DNA from: Clostridiales bacterium
Lineage (GTDB): Bacteria > Bacillota > Clostridia > Oscillospirales > Acutalibacteraceae
Assembly (NCBI GenBank): GCA_019416395.1
Contig: DXXH01000016.1
Coordinates: 1 to 10,098 of the forward strand
Direction: 5' to 3'
Length of the DNA stretch: 10,098 nt
In this document: positions 1-7,212 of the stretch, piece after piece
Position numbering within the stretch: the first letter of the stretch is position 1
Layout of the letters: each line of letters opens with the position of its first letter
Made by a program: the position numbers and the translations under genes
Notes under the pieces: model-generated
Seen by the model: only the letters and a program-made list of their open reading frames with translations
Told to the model about the DNA's origin: nothing
The model's database searches: none

Positions 1-1176
1 GACATGTTTGTACCTTTGGAAAAAGCCACGGCTTCCCGCAATGCGATCCTACCCACTTTGGTGAGCCGGGTTACAAGGGAGTATCCTGATTTTACCTCTT
101 TTAACCGCCGTATGGCCCAGCTTTATGGCGCTTCCATCAATAGCAGTGTGCAGAAAATAGGGGATTACCAGGTGTTGACCCTGTCTGCCAATGGTATTTC
201 CAACCGGTACGCCTTTGGCGGCGAGAATATGACCGCCCAGTTGACCAGTCTGCTTTTTGACATGTTGTTTGACCCGTTAAAGGACAGTGATGGTTTGTTT
301 CCCTTGGACGGGTTTCAGCAAAAGCAACGGCAGTTGTTGGAGCTGATTGATTCCGAGTACAACGATAAAATGGTTTATGCTCACCGCCGCAGTGAAGAGC
401 TTTTATTCCAGGGGCAGAACGCTGGACTGAATTGCTATGGGACAAAAGAGGATATGGAGAATCTGGACCGCCAAGCCGTAACTGCCGCATGGGACGAAGT
501 GCTTCGTACCGCAAAATTTGAGCTTTATGTGTTGGGCGATTGTGAACCCGACCCGGATCTGTTCCGTTCCCGATTCGAAGGGGTAGGACAATCCCGTAAG
601 ACGGGGATATTGGCTTTTGAAAAGCCTCAAGAGATCCGTCGTTTGGTTGAGGAGCAGCCTTTATCTCAGTCGAAGCTTTCTATGGGATACCGGGCGGACT
701 ACGACCCAAAAGAAAAATTGCTCTTTTGGCTGATGGCGACTGTGCTGGGCGGTGTACCCAGTTCTAAGTTGTTCCAAAATGTTCGGGAAAAAATGAGCCT
801 GTGCTATTACTGTTCCGCTGGTATGCACTTAAACAGCCGGGCGATGTATATTGAGAGCGGTGTGGAAACGGAAAATCTGGAGCGTGCGGAAGAAGCGATT
901 CAGGAGCAGCTTCAGGCACTTCAGCGGGGTGAGCTGACGGAAGAAGAGCTGTTGTCTGCCAAACTTGCGCTGAAAAATAGTCTCCGCTCCGTAGGCGATT
1001 CCCTTTATCAAGTGGAAAACTGGTATTTGGGCCAATACTTTGGGGGCTTGGTTCTTTCCCCGGAAGAGGCTGCGGACCGTCTTATGACCTATACAAGAGA
1101 TCAAGTGGTTGAAGCAGCGGGAAGGCTGTATCCAGCCTCTGTTTACACGTTGAAAGGAGATCGGAGCCATGGCTGA
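1..1176 (+). CDS. ymfF: M16-family peptidase-like protein, YmfF type (non-catalytic partner), 5'-truncated
   Basis: Partial gene: the frame is open from base 1 (GAC, then an internal ATG at 4), and the text begins inside the first beta strand of an M16 domain, so roughly 35-45 N-terminal codons lie outside the window. The zinc motif HxxEH expected near the N-terminus is missing; that place reads FTSFNRRMAQLYGAS. The C-terminal half keeps the M16 substrate-binding part, with LGGVPSSKLFQNVREKMSLCYY at about residues 248-269 (numbered from the ATG at 4), including the family's R...Y pair (R261, Y268/Y269). This matches the inactive half of heterodimeric M16B proteases, where one subunit gives zinc and the other the R/Y pair. 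The gene overlaps the next M16 gene by 8 bases, as expected for partners. Database naming links YmfF/YmfH homologues with EF-P 5-aminopentanol modification in Bacillus; that role here is inference. Family is sure; substrate is unknown. Confidence 0.88.
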   Translation, partial: DMFVPLEKATASRNAILPTLVSRVTREYPDFTSFNRRMAQLYGASINSSVQKIGDYQVLTLSANGISNRYAFGGENMTAQLTSLLFDMLFDPLKDSDGLFPLDGFQQKQRQLLELIDSEYNDKMVYAHRRSEELLFQGQNAGLNCYGTKEDMENLDRQAVTAAWDEVLRTAKFELYVLGDCEPDPDLFRSRFEGVGQSRKTGILAFEKPQEIRRLVEEQPLSQSKLSMGYRADYDPKEKLLFWLMATVLGGVPSSKLFQNVREKMSLCYYCSAGMHLNSRAMYIESGVETENLERAEEAIQEQLQALQRGELTEEELLSAKLALKNSLRSVGDSLYQVENWYLGQYFGGLVLSPEEAADRLMTYTRDQVVEAAGRLYPASVYTLKGDRSHG

Positions 1177-2461
1177 GACTGTTGCCGAAACTTTTCGGGG
1201 TGAACGGGTGGGGGATTGTTATACCCGGATCAAACATTCTTCTGGATTGACAATCTTACTGTATCCCAAAGAGCATTGCAGCACTACCTACGTGGTATTC
1301 GGTACCCGGTACGGTTCCATTGACAATTGTTTCCAGCGCAGTGATGAACCTGCCCCGGAAACCGTTCCGGAAGGGATTGCCCACTACTTGGAGCACAAAC
1401 TGTTTGAAAGTGAAGAAGGGGACGCCTTTGACCGTTTTGCAAAAACAGGTGCCAATGCAAATGCGTTTACTTCCTTTGAATCCACGTGTTATCTCTTTTC
1501 CTGTACCGATAAGCTTTACGATTCCTTGGAAATTCTTTTGGACTTTGTACAGTCTCCTTACTTTACAGATGAAACCGTCCAAAAAGAGCAGGGAATCATT
1601 GGCCAGGAAATTAAAATGTACGACGACGACCCTCAGTGGCGTGTGATGTTCAACTATTTAAAAGCCATGTATCACAGTCACCCCATTCGTGAGGATATCG
1701 CCGGAACGGTGGAGAGCATCGCAAAGATCACACCGGATTTGTTGTACCGCTGCTATCATACGTTTTATAACCTGGGAAATATGGTCCTTGCCTTGGCCGG
1801 AAATTTTGACACGGAAAAGGTACTGGAAACCTGTGACAAACTTTTGAAACCCGCAGAGCCTGTCACTGTGCGCCGGGTATTCCCGGAAGAACCCGATTCT
1901 GTGGTAAATGCCCAGGTGGAGGAACGTCTTTCTGTGGCGCTGCCTCTCTTCCAATTTGGCTTTAAAGAACCGGAAGGAAGCAAGCCTCGCAGTGAAAAAG
2001 ATTTGGCTGCTACAGAAATTCTTCTGGAAACTATGGCTTCGGAATCTTCGTCCTTATTCCGCGATCTGCTGGATCGGGGACTGATCAATGAATCCAGCTT
2101 TTCTTACGAATATTTTGAGGGCAGCGGATATGCCACGGTGATGTTTTCGGGAGAATCCAAGGATCCACAAGCAGTAGCCCAAGCCATTTTGCGGGAAGCG
2201 CAACGGTTCCGTAAAGAGGGAATTCCTCTGGAAGCTTTTGAGCGCTCCAAACGCGCCCTGTATGGTGAAATCATTGCCAGTTTGAACAGTACCGGGAGTA
2301 TCGCCAACGGCTTGGTGAATATGTCCTTGAAGGGCCGGGAGCTATTCACGTATATCGACGCTCTGGCAAATGTCCGTCCTGAGGACGGGGCTGAGAAGCT
2401 GGAGAAAATATTCCGGGAAGAGCAAAGTGTGCTCTCTACCATCTGGCCCATCGAACAATAA
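1169..2461 (+). CDS. ymfH: M16-family zinc metallopeptidase, YmfH type (catalytic partner)
   Basis: Complete 430-residue protein of the M16 (pitrilysin/processing peptidase) family. The inverted zinc motif HYLEH lies at residues 72-76 (H72, E75, H76), and QKEQGIIGQE follows at 138-147, where E147 is the likely third zinc ligand, 71 residues past H76. GANANAFTSFESTCYLF at 94-110 is the usual strand after the motif. The C-terminal half aligns with the second M16 domain, but its R/Y loop is altered (DRGLINESSFSYEY), which complements the upstream gene that has the R/Y pair and no zinc site. There is no signal peptide, so the protein is probably cytoplasmic. The start at 1169 has AAAGGAGA at 1153-1160 and overlaps the previous gene by 8 bases, suggesting coupled translation. 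The likely job is peptide or protein processing as a heterodimer with the upstream product. The target cannot be read from sequence. Confidence 0.9.
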   Translation: MAETVAETFRGERVGDCYTRIKHSSGLTILLYPKEHCSTTYVVFGTRYGSIDNCFQRSDEPAPETVPEGIAHYLEHKLFESEEGDAFDRFAKTGANANAFTSFESTCYLFSCTDKLYDSLEILLDFVQSPYFTDETVQKEQGIIGQEIKMYDDDPQWRVMFNYLKAMYHSHPIREDIAGTVESIAKITPDLLYRCYHTFYNLGNMVLALAGNFDTEKVLETCDKLLKPAEPVTVRRVFPEEPDSVVNAQVEERLSVALPLFQFGFKEPEGSKPRSEKDLAATEILLETMASESSSLFRDLLDRGLINESSFSYEYFEGSGYATVMFSGESKDPQAVAQAILREAQRFRKEGIPLEAFERSKRALYGEIIASLNSTGSIANGLVNMSLKGRELFTYIDALANVRPEDGAEKLEKIFREEQSVLSTIWPIEQ

Positions 2462-2482
2462 AGAAACCGGTTGCCACGCCGG

Positions 2483-2490
2483 AAGGAGGT
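2483..2490 (+). promoter_or_regulatory. Strong ribosome binding site that sets the lgt start
   Basis: AAGGAGGT is a full match to the 16S rRNA anti-Shine-Dalgarno sequence and lies 7 bases before ATG 2498. It rules out the longer reading beginning at TTG 2471, which would place this site inside the coding region. Confidence 0.85.
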
Positions 2491-2497
2491 ATCACCT

Positions 2498-3589
2498 ATG
2501 ACGCATCAAATCTCTTTTCCAAATTTGGGATTGGAATTTTCTGTGAACACAGTTGCTTTCTCAATTGGCAGTTTCCACGTCTATTGGTATGGGATCATCA
2601 TTGCGGCAGGCTTTTTGCTGGCCTTGATTTACGCCAGCTTTAGCTGTAAGAAAATGAACATCGACGTCAACCGTTTGTTTGACGTGGTGATCGTTGGATT
2701 GATCGCGGGAGTTGTTTTCGCGCGGCTGTTCTATGTTGTCTTTTACCCGGGGGATAAATACTTGAAAAACCCGGCGGAAATTTTTCAAATTCACGATGGC
2801 GGTTTAGCCATCTATGGTGGATTGATCGGCGCTGTGGTTTTTGGCAGCCTGATGGCCAGGTTCCGTAAGCTGAAGGTTACCGCGGTACTGGATATCGCCT
2901 CTCTGGGATTCCTTATTGGACAGGCTGTAGGCCGCTGGGGGAATTTTATCAATCAGGAAGCTTTTGGCAGTGCTACGGATCTGCCCTGGGGCATGTATAG
3001 CGACAATACCGCCCGTGTGGTTGACGGGAATGTGCATCCCTGCTTTTTGTATGAGTCTTTGCTTTGCCTTTTGGGGTTTGTCCTGCTCCATGTTTTTACC
3101 AGGAAATTCCGCCGGTATGACGGCCAAACCTTCCTGTTGTACATTGTTTGGTATGGGTTCTGCCGGTTCTTCATTGAGGGATTGCGTACAGACAGCTTGA
3201 TGATTCCCGGCGTCAATCTCCGGGTTTCCCAGGTAATTGCAGCTGTTTGCGTGATTGCCGGTATTATCCTGCTCATTGTGTTCCGCCGTAAAACCAGCCT
3301 GACCGGATGTGGGGATCCCCATGTGATGGAAGCAGTAGGTCTGACGGAAGCTGCTCCCCAAACTGAGGAAGAACACGTTCCCAGCACGATTTTTGGCGAT
3401 CTTCCCGAAGAGGATCTGAAAGAAATTTTCGGCGACGAAGAGAAAAAAGACGAAAAAGCCACGGAGACTTCCCAGGAGAAAGACACAGAGCCTTCTTCAG
3501 ATGAGACTGGGGAGAAACCTGCGGAAAAAGACACAGCTGGAGCTGACAAAGCAGATTCCGGGAAAGCTGAGGAAGAAGAGAAGCCTTAA
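2498..3589 (+). CDS. lgt: Prolipoprotein diacylglyceryl transferase with acidic C-terminal tail
   Basis: 363 residues. Lgt moves diacylglycerol from phosphatidylglycerol to the lipobox cysteine of prolipoproteins at the cytoplasmic membrane. Several hydrophobic membrane segments fill residues 20-265. The signature GRWGNFINQEAFG is at 145-157, with R146, N149, E154 and G157 matching E. coli R143, N146, E151 and G154. Y31 matches Y26 approximately, and YGFCRFFIEGLR at 219-230 supplies Y219, R223 and E227 (E. coli Y235, R239, E243). The position of E. coli H103 is Y106 (GGLAIYGG), a variant I recall from other clostridial Lgts. After about residue 266 comes a tail of some 95 residues rich in E, D and K, with no membrane segment, which most Lgt proteins lack. 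The start at ATG 2498 is chosen from the strong ribosome site; a TTG at 2471 is less likely. It is 36 bases after the M16 pair and 22 bases before folD. Confidence 0.95.
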   Translation: MTHQISFPNLGLEFSVNTVAFSIGSFHVYWYGIIIAAGFLLALIYASFSCKKMNIDVNRLFDVVIVGLIAGVVFARLFYVVFYPGDKYLKNPAEIFQIHDGGLAIYGGLIGAVVFGSLMARFRKLKVTAVLDIASLGFLIGQAVGRWGNFINQEAFGSATDLPWGMYSDNTARVVDGNVHPCFLYESLLCLLGFVLLHVFTRKFRRYDGQTFLLYIVWYGFCRFFIEGLRTDSLMIPGVNLRVSQVIAAVCVIAGIILLIVFRRKTSLTGCGDPHVMEAVGLTEAAPQTEEEHVPSTIFGDLPEEDLKEIFGDEEKKDEKATETSQEKDTEPSSDETGEKPAEKDTAGADKADSGKAEEEEKP

Positions 3590-3611
3590 TCTGATCTGAG
3601 AAAGGAAGAGA

Positions 3612-4472
3612 ATGAAAATGGCGACGCGCATAGATGGAAAAATGGTTTCCGCTAAGGTGCGGGAAGAAGTGTCCCAAGAAGTAGAGTCCTTAAAAGCGCA
3701 AGGGATATGCCCAGGGTTGGCTGTAGTTATTGTGGGCGATGATCCGGCCTCGAGAATCTACGTGAACAACAAGAAAAAAGCCTGCCAGGCAACCGGAATT
3801 TATTCCGAGGAATACGCTCTTCCGGCGGAAACTTCTCAGGAAGAATTGCTGGCTCTGGTGGATAGGCTGAATCATAAAGAGGACATTCACGGCATTCTGG
3901 TTCAATCTCCTTTGCCAAAAGGGTTGGACGAGGAAGCAGTGGTGGAAGCCATTGATCCCAAAAAAGACGTGGACGCTTTTCATGCTTACAATGTAGGAAA
4001 AATCATGATTGGCGATTATCAATTTTTGCCGTGCACTCCTGCGGGAATCATGGAGCTGCTGAAAGCTTATGATATTTCCGTGGAAGGAAAGCGCTGCGTG
4101 GTGATTGGCCGAAGTAACATTGTAGGCAAACCTATGGCCATGCTGTTGCTTCATCAAAACGGTACGGTTACCATTTGCCACAGCAGGACGAAAAACCTGG
4201 CGGAAATTACCCGTCAGGCGGACATTCTTGTTTCCGCTGTTGGAAAAAGTCATTTTGTCACAGCGGATATGGTGCGTCCTGGGGCAGTGGTCATCGATGT
4301 GGGCATGAATCGAGACGAAAACGGCAAACTTTGCGGCGATGTGGATTTTGCTGCGGTGGAACCAATCGCCTCGTATATCACTCCGGTACCTGGAGGCGTA
4401 GGGCCCATGACCATTGCTATGCTGCTAAAAAACACGGTCACAGCCGCTAAGCTGAAACACCATTTGCTCTGA
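3612..4472 (+). CDS. folD: Bifunctional methylenetetrahydrofolate dehydrogenase / methenyltetrahydrofolate cyclohydrolase
   Basis: 286 residues, the usual length. FolD oxidises 5,10-methylene-THF with NADP+ and hydrolyses the methenyl product to 10-formyl-THF, feeding purine and formyl-Met synthesis; in acetogens it runs in the reductive direction. The catalytic motif YVNNKKKAC begins at Y50 with K54 as the key lysine (same numbers as E. coli). HGILVQSPLP at 93-102 is the folate-binding loop, D121 lies in DVDAFHAYNVG, the cofactor-binding stretch VVIGRSNIVGKPMAMLL is in the middle, and PVPGGVGPMTIAMLL is the C-terminal signature. Two loops differ slightly from the commonest form (QSPL for QLPL, AFHAYN for GFHPYN). 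AAAGGA at 3601-3606 precedes ATG 3612 by 5 bases; ATG 3618 (spacing 11) is an equally fair start. It is followed after 21 bases by dxs, without the xseA, xseB and ispA genes often found there. Confidence 0.97.
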   Translation: MKMATRIDGKMVSAKVREEVSQEVESLKAQGICPGLAVVIVGDDPASRIYVNNKKKACQATGIYSEEYALPAETSQEELLALVDRLNHKEDIHGILVQSPLPKGLDEEAVVEAIDPKKDVDAFHAYNVGKIMIGDYQFLPCTPAGIMELLKAYDISVEGKRCVVIGRSNIVGKPMAMLLLHQNGTVTICHSRTKNLAEITRQADILVSAVGKSHFVTADMVRPGAVVIDVGMNRDENGKLCGDVDFAAVEPIASYITPVPGGVGPMTIAMLLKNTVTAAKLKHHLL

Positions 4473-4493
4473 CCGGACAGGAGTTGTCTCTTT

Positions 4494-6383
4494 ATGGCAA
4501 GTTTGCTGGAAAAGATCCATTCCCCCGAAGATATCAAAGGCTTTGACGCTGAGGAATTAACGGCCTTGTGCGAGGAAATGCGCCATGTTATCATTGACAC
4601 CGTTTCCTCTAACGGGGGGCATCTGGCCTCGAATCTGGGAGTGGTTGAGCTCACAGTAGCTCTGGGGTTGGCCTTTTCACCACCCAGGGATACCATTGTC
4701 TGGGACGTGGGCCATCAAAGCTATCCCTATAAATTGCTGACCGGCAGATATCCTGAATTTTCCACTATACGGAAAGAGGGTGGCCTGGCAGGGTTCCCCT
4801 GCCGGGAAGAAAGTCCTTATGACATGTTTACCTGTGGCCACAGCAGCACTTCGATCTCCTCGGCCCTAGGTGTGTCAGAGGCCAACTATCTACAGGGAAA
4901 AGAAGGCTATGTGGTTGCGGTGATCGGAGATGGCGCATTGACCGGTGGTCTGGCTTACGAAGGGTTGAACAACGCCGGACGGCTACATCGCAATTTGATT
5001 GTCATTCTCAATGACAATACCATGTCCATTTCCAAAAATGTAGGCTCTATAGCCCGGTACCTCAGCCATATCCGGACAAAGCCCGGGTATATCAAGACAA
5101 AAAACCGTTTGGAACGCTCGCTGCAAAAGGTTCCCTTTGTGGGGGCGGCGGTAGCAGGTGGCTTGCGCCGGTTGAAACGGGGAATCAAGCGGGTGTTTTA
5201 TAATTCCACCATTTTTGAGGACTTTGGCTTTGCCTATTACGGTCCCTTTGATGGTCACAATATCAAAGAGTTGGCGGAAACCCTGGAAACTGCCAAACTG
5301 ATTCACAAACCTGTGTTGATTCACGTGCGCACCTACAAAGGAAAAGGTTACCAGTATGCCGAACAGGACCCTACTATCTACCATGGCCTTTCCGGGTTTG
5401 ACGTGACCACCGGGGATACCGGGGAGAAGTCCCAGAGTTTTTCTGACGAATTTGGAAAAACTCTTTGTGCTTTGGCTAGGGAAAACGAAAAGCTCTGCGC
5501 TATTACGGCCGCTATGCAAAGCGGGACCGGGCTAAGCGGCTTCCGGGAAGAATTCCGTAACCGCTTTTTTGACGTGGGTATTTCCGAAGAACATGCGGTT
5601 ACCTTTGCAGGCGGATTGGCTGCCGGCGGCATGTTGCCGGTTTTTGCTGTGTACTCCACGTTTTTGCAGCGTGGGTATGATGAACTGATCCACGACATTT
5701 CCATGCAAAACACCAAGGTGGTTTTGGCCATTGACCGGGCCGGAGTGGTGGGGGAAGACGGAAAAACCCATCAAGGGGTGTTCGACACCGCCTATTTGCA
5801 AACAATACCCAACATCACCGTATATTCCCCGTCTTATTTCCGGGAACTGCGGCTCCAGCTTACCTATTTAGTGGAAAAAGGTCAGGGATTATGCGCCATT
5901 CGGTACCCTCGTGGGAAAGAGCTGTACAAGCCCGCATATTTCCAAAGCACAACAGATCCCGTCAGTGTTTATGGGGAAGAATCCGCTCCTGTTTGTATTG
6001 TCACGTTCGGCAGAGTATTTTCCTTTGCTGCCGAGTGTAAGGAGCGCCTGGAAAAAGACGGGATTCCGGTAAAGCTGGTAAAGTTGAACCGAATTATCCC
6101 TTTGGATCCCCAGGCTGTAAAGGAAACACTCACGTGTCAGCATGTGTTTTTCCTGGAAGAAGGCGTCAAGCGGGGCGGAATCGGGGAGCATTTCTCATAC
6201 CTGTTGGAAGAGCAAGGGTTTAGAGGACAGTTCCATCTTCGCGCTATTGAAAATCCCTATATCAAACACGCCCCCATGTTCCGTTCTTTGGAGACACTGG
6301 GGTTGAATACGGACGGTATCGAACAACTGATCCGTGACACTTTATCCCAAGACCAAGGAGACTGCCATGAAAAAACGACTTGA
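4494..6383 (+). CDS. dxs: 1-deoxy-D-xylulose-5-phosphate synthase
   Basis: 629 residues, normal for Dxs. It condenses pyruvate with glyceraldehyde-3-phosphate using thiamine diphosphate and commits carbon to the MEP isoprenoid pathway; DXP also feeds thiamine and pyridoxal synthesis. In order: GGHLASNLGVVELTVAL at 41-57, WDVGHQSYPYKLLTGR at 70-85, GHSSTSISSALG at 115-126, the thiamine diphosphate/Mg motif GDG (145-147) to N173 in VILNDNTMSIS, KGKGYQYAEQDPTIYHG near 282-298, catalytic glutamate E365 in VGISEEHAVTFAGGLA (E. coli E370), DRAGVVGEDGKTHQGVFD at 414-431, and IRYPRGKE at 469-476. All family motifs are present, so the enzyme should be active in the cytosol. CAGGAG at 4478-4483 precedes the ATG by 10 bases. 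The 3' end overlaps the next gene by 17 bases. Confidence 0.98.
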   Translation: MASLLEKIHSPEDIKGFDAEELTALCEEMRHVIIDTVSSNGGHLASNLGVVELTVALGLAFSPPRDTIVWDVGHQSYPYKLLTGRYPEFSTIRKEGGLAGFPCREESPYDMFTCGHSSTSISSALGVSEANYLQGKEGYVVAVIGDGALTGGLAYEGLNNAGRLHRNLIVILNDNTMSISKNVGSIARYLSHIRTKPGYIKTKNRLERSLQKVPFVGAAVAGGLRRLKRGIKRVFYNSTIFEDFGFAYYGPFDGHNIKELAETLETAKLIHKPVLIHVRTYKGKGYQYAEQDPTIYHGLSGFDVTTGDTGEKSQSFSDEFGKTLCALARENEKLCAITAAMQSGTGLSGFREEFRNRFFDVGISEEHAVTFAGGLAAGGMLPVFAVYSTFLQRGYDELIHDISMQNTKVVLAIDRAGVVGEDGKTHQGVFDTAYLQTIPNITVYSPSYFRELRLQLTYLVEKGQGLCAIRYPRGKELYKPAYFQSTTDPVSVYGEESAPVCIVTFGRVFSFAAECKERLEKDGIPVKLVKLNRIIPLDPQAVKETLTCQHVFFLEEGVKRGGIGEHFSYLLEEQGFRGQFHLRAIENPYIKHAPMFRSLETLGLNTDGIEQLIRDTLSQDQGDCHEKTT

Positions 6384-7188
6384 CATTCTGGTGACAGAGA
6401 GCGGTTTGGCGGAAAGCCGTGAAAAGGCCAAAACCCTGATTATGGCAGGCCAGGTATACGTGAATAACCAGAAAGCAGATAAGCCTGGTGACACTTTTCC
6501 AGAAGACGCTCAGGTGGAAGTTCGTGGCAAGGGATTACAATACGTCAGCCGGGGCGGCTTAAAATTGGAAAAGGCCATGAAAGAATTTGGGCTTACGTTA
6601 CAGGATAAAATCTGTATGGACGTGGGAGCGTCCACCGGTGGGTTTACCGATTGCATGTTGCAAAATGGCGCCAAGAAAGTCTATTCGGTAGACGTAGGTT
6701 ACGGGCAATTGGCATGGAGCCTGCGCACCGATCCACGGGTGGTAAATTTGGAACGCACCAATGCTCGGTATTTGACCAGGGAGCAAATCCCCGAGGAAAT
6801 TCACTTCTTCTCTGTGGACGTGTCCTTTATATCCTTGACAATCATTCTTCCCGCCGTACGTCCCTTGCTGGCGAGAAGTGGCCAGGCAGTTTGCCTGATC
6901 AAGCCCCAGTTCGAAGCTGGCCGTGAAAAAGTGGGAAAGAAAGGTGTGGTCCGGGATCAAGCCGTCCACCAAGAAGTGATTGAGAAAATCCGGCAGTTTT
7001 CCCTTGAAAATGGTTTTTCCGTGCTGGGTTTGACCTTTTCTCCTGTAAAAGGCCCTGAGGGAAACATTGAATATTTGATCTACTTGGAGCGCTCGGATTC
7101 GCCTTCCCAGGCTTCCGGCGTACCTACCGCTAAAGAAGTGGTGGAAGCTTCCCACCAGGCTTTGGACCGCCCTGCCCGGGAGCTGTAA
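6367..7188 (+). CDS. tlyA: TlyA-family rRNA (cytidine-2'-O)-methyltransferase, S4 + FtsJ-like domains
   Basis: 273 residues. An N-terminal S4 RNA-binding domain (about 3-60, KKRLDILVTESGLAESREKA onward) is joined to an FtsJ-like Rossmann methyltransferase. The SAM-binding loop is MDVGASTGGFTDCML at 84-98. The catalytic K-D-K-E tetrad reads K66 (SRGGLKL), D151 (VDVSF), K179 (LIKPQFE) and E235 (GNIEYL), each three below the numbers known for Mycobacterium tuberculosis TlyA. Family members methylate 2'-OH of cytidines in 23S rRNA, some also 16S rRNA, and in mycobacteria this sets capreomycin sensitivity. Which sites are modified here cannot be told. Some relatives are annotated as haemolysins; I do not favour that. 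The start at ATG 6367 is taken because CAAGGAG at 6354-6360 sits 6 bases ahead and the S4 domain begins at once; an upstream in-frame start near 6334 would only add residues without homology. It overlaps dxs by 17 bases, so translation is probably coupled. Confidence 0.94.
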   Translation: MKKRLDILVTESGLAESREKAKTLIMAGQVYVNNQKADKPGDTFPEDAQVEVRGKGLQYVSRGGLKLEKAMKEFGLTLQDKICMDVGASTGGFTDCMLQNGAKKVYSVDVGYGQLAWSLRTDPRVVNLERTNARYLTREQIPEEIHFFSVDVSFISLTIILPAVRPLLARSGQAVCLIKPQFEAGREKVGKKGVVRDQAVHQEVIEKIRQFSLENGFSVLGLTFSPVKGPEGNIEYLIYLERSDSPSQASGVPTAKEVVEASHQALDRPAREL

Positions 7189-7212
7189 GCCTGGAAAGAG
7201 AAGGGAACGTTT

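Noticed and set aside
2471..2497. Longer lgt start at TTG 2471 (adds MPRRKEVSP)
   Set aside because: The added codons run through a perfect ribosome binding site placed 7 bases before ATG 2498, and the extra residues are not like other Lgt N-termini.
2953..3549. Antisense open frame of 198 codons over the lgt 3' end
   Set aside because: It is serine-rich text produced by reading the opposite strand of the charged lgt tail. It has no recognisable domain, and lgt on the + strand has clear motifs.
3690..4253. Antisense open frame of 187 codons within folD
   Set aside because: Shadow of a well-supported folD gene, with no recognisable motif.
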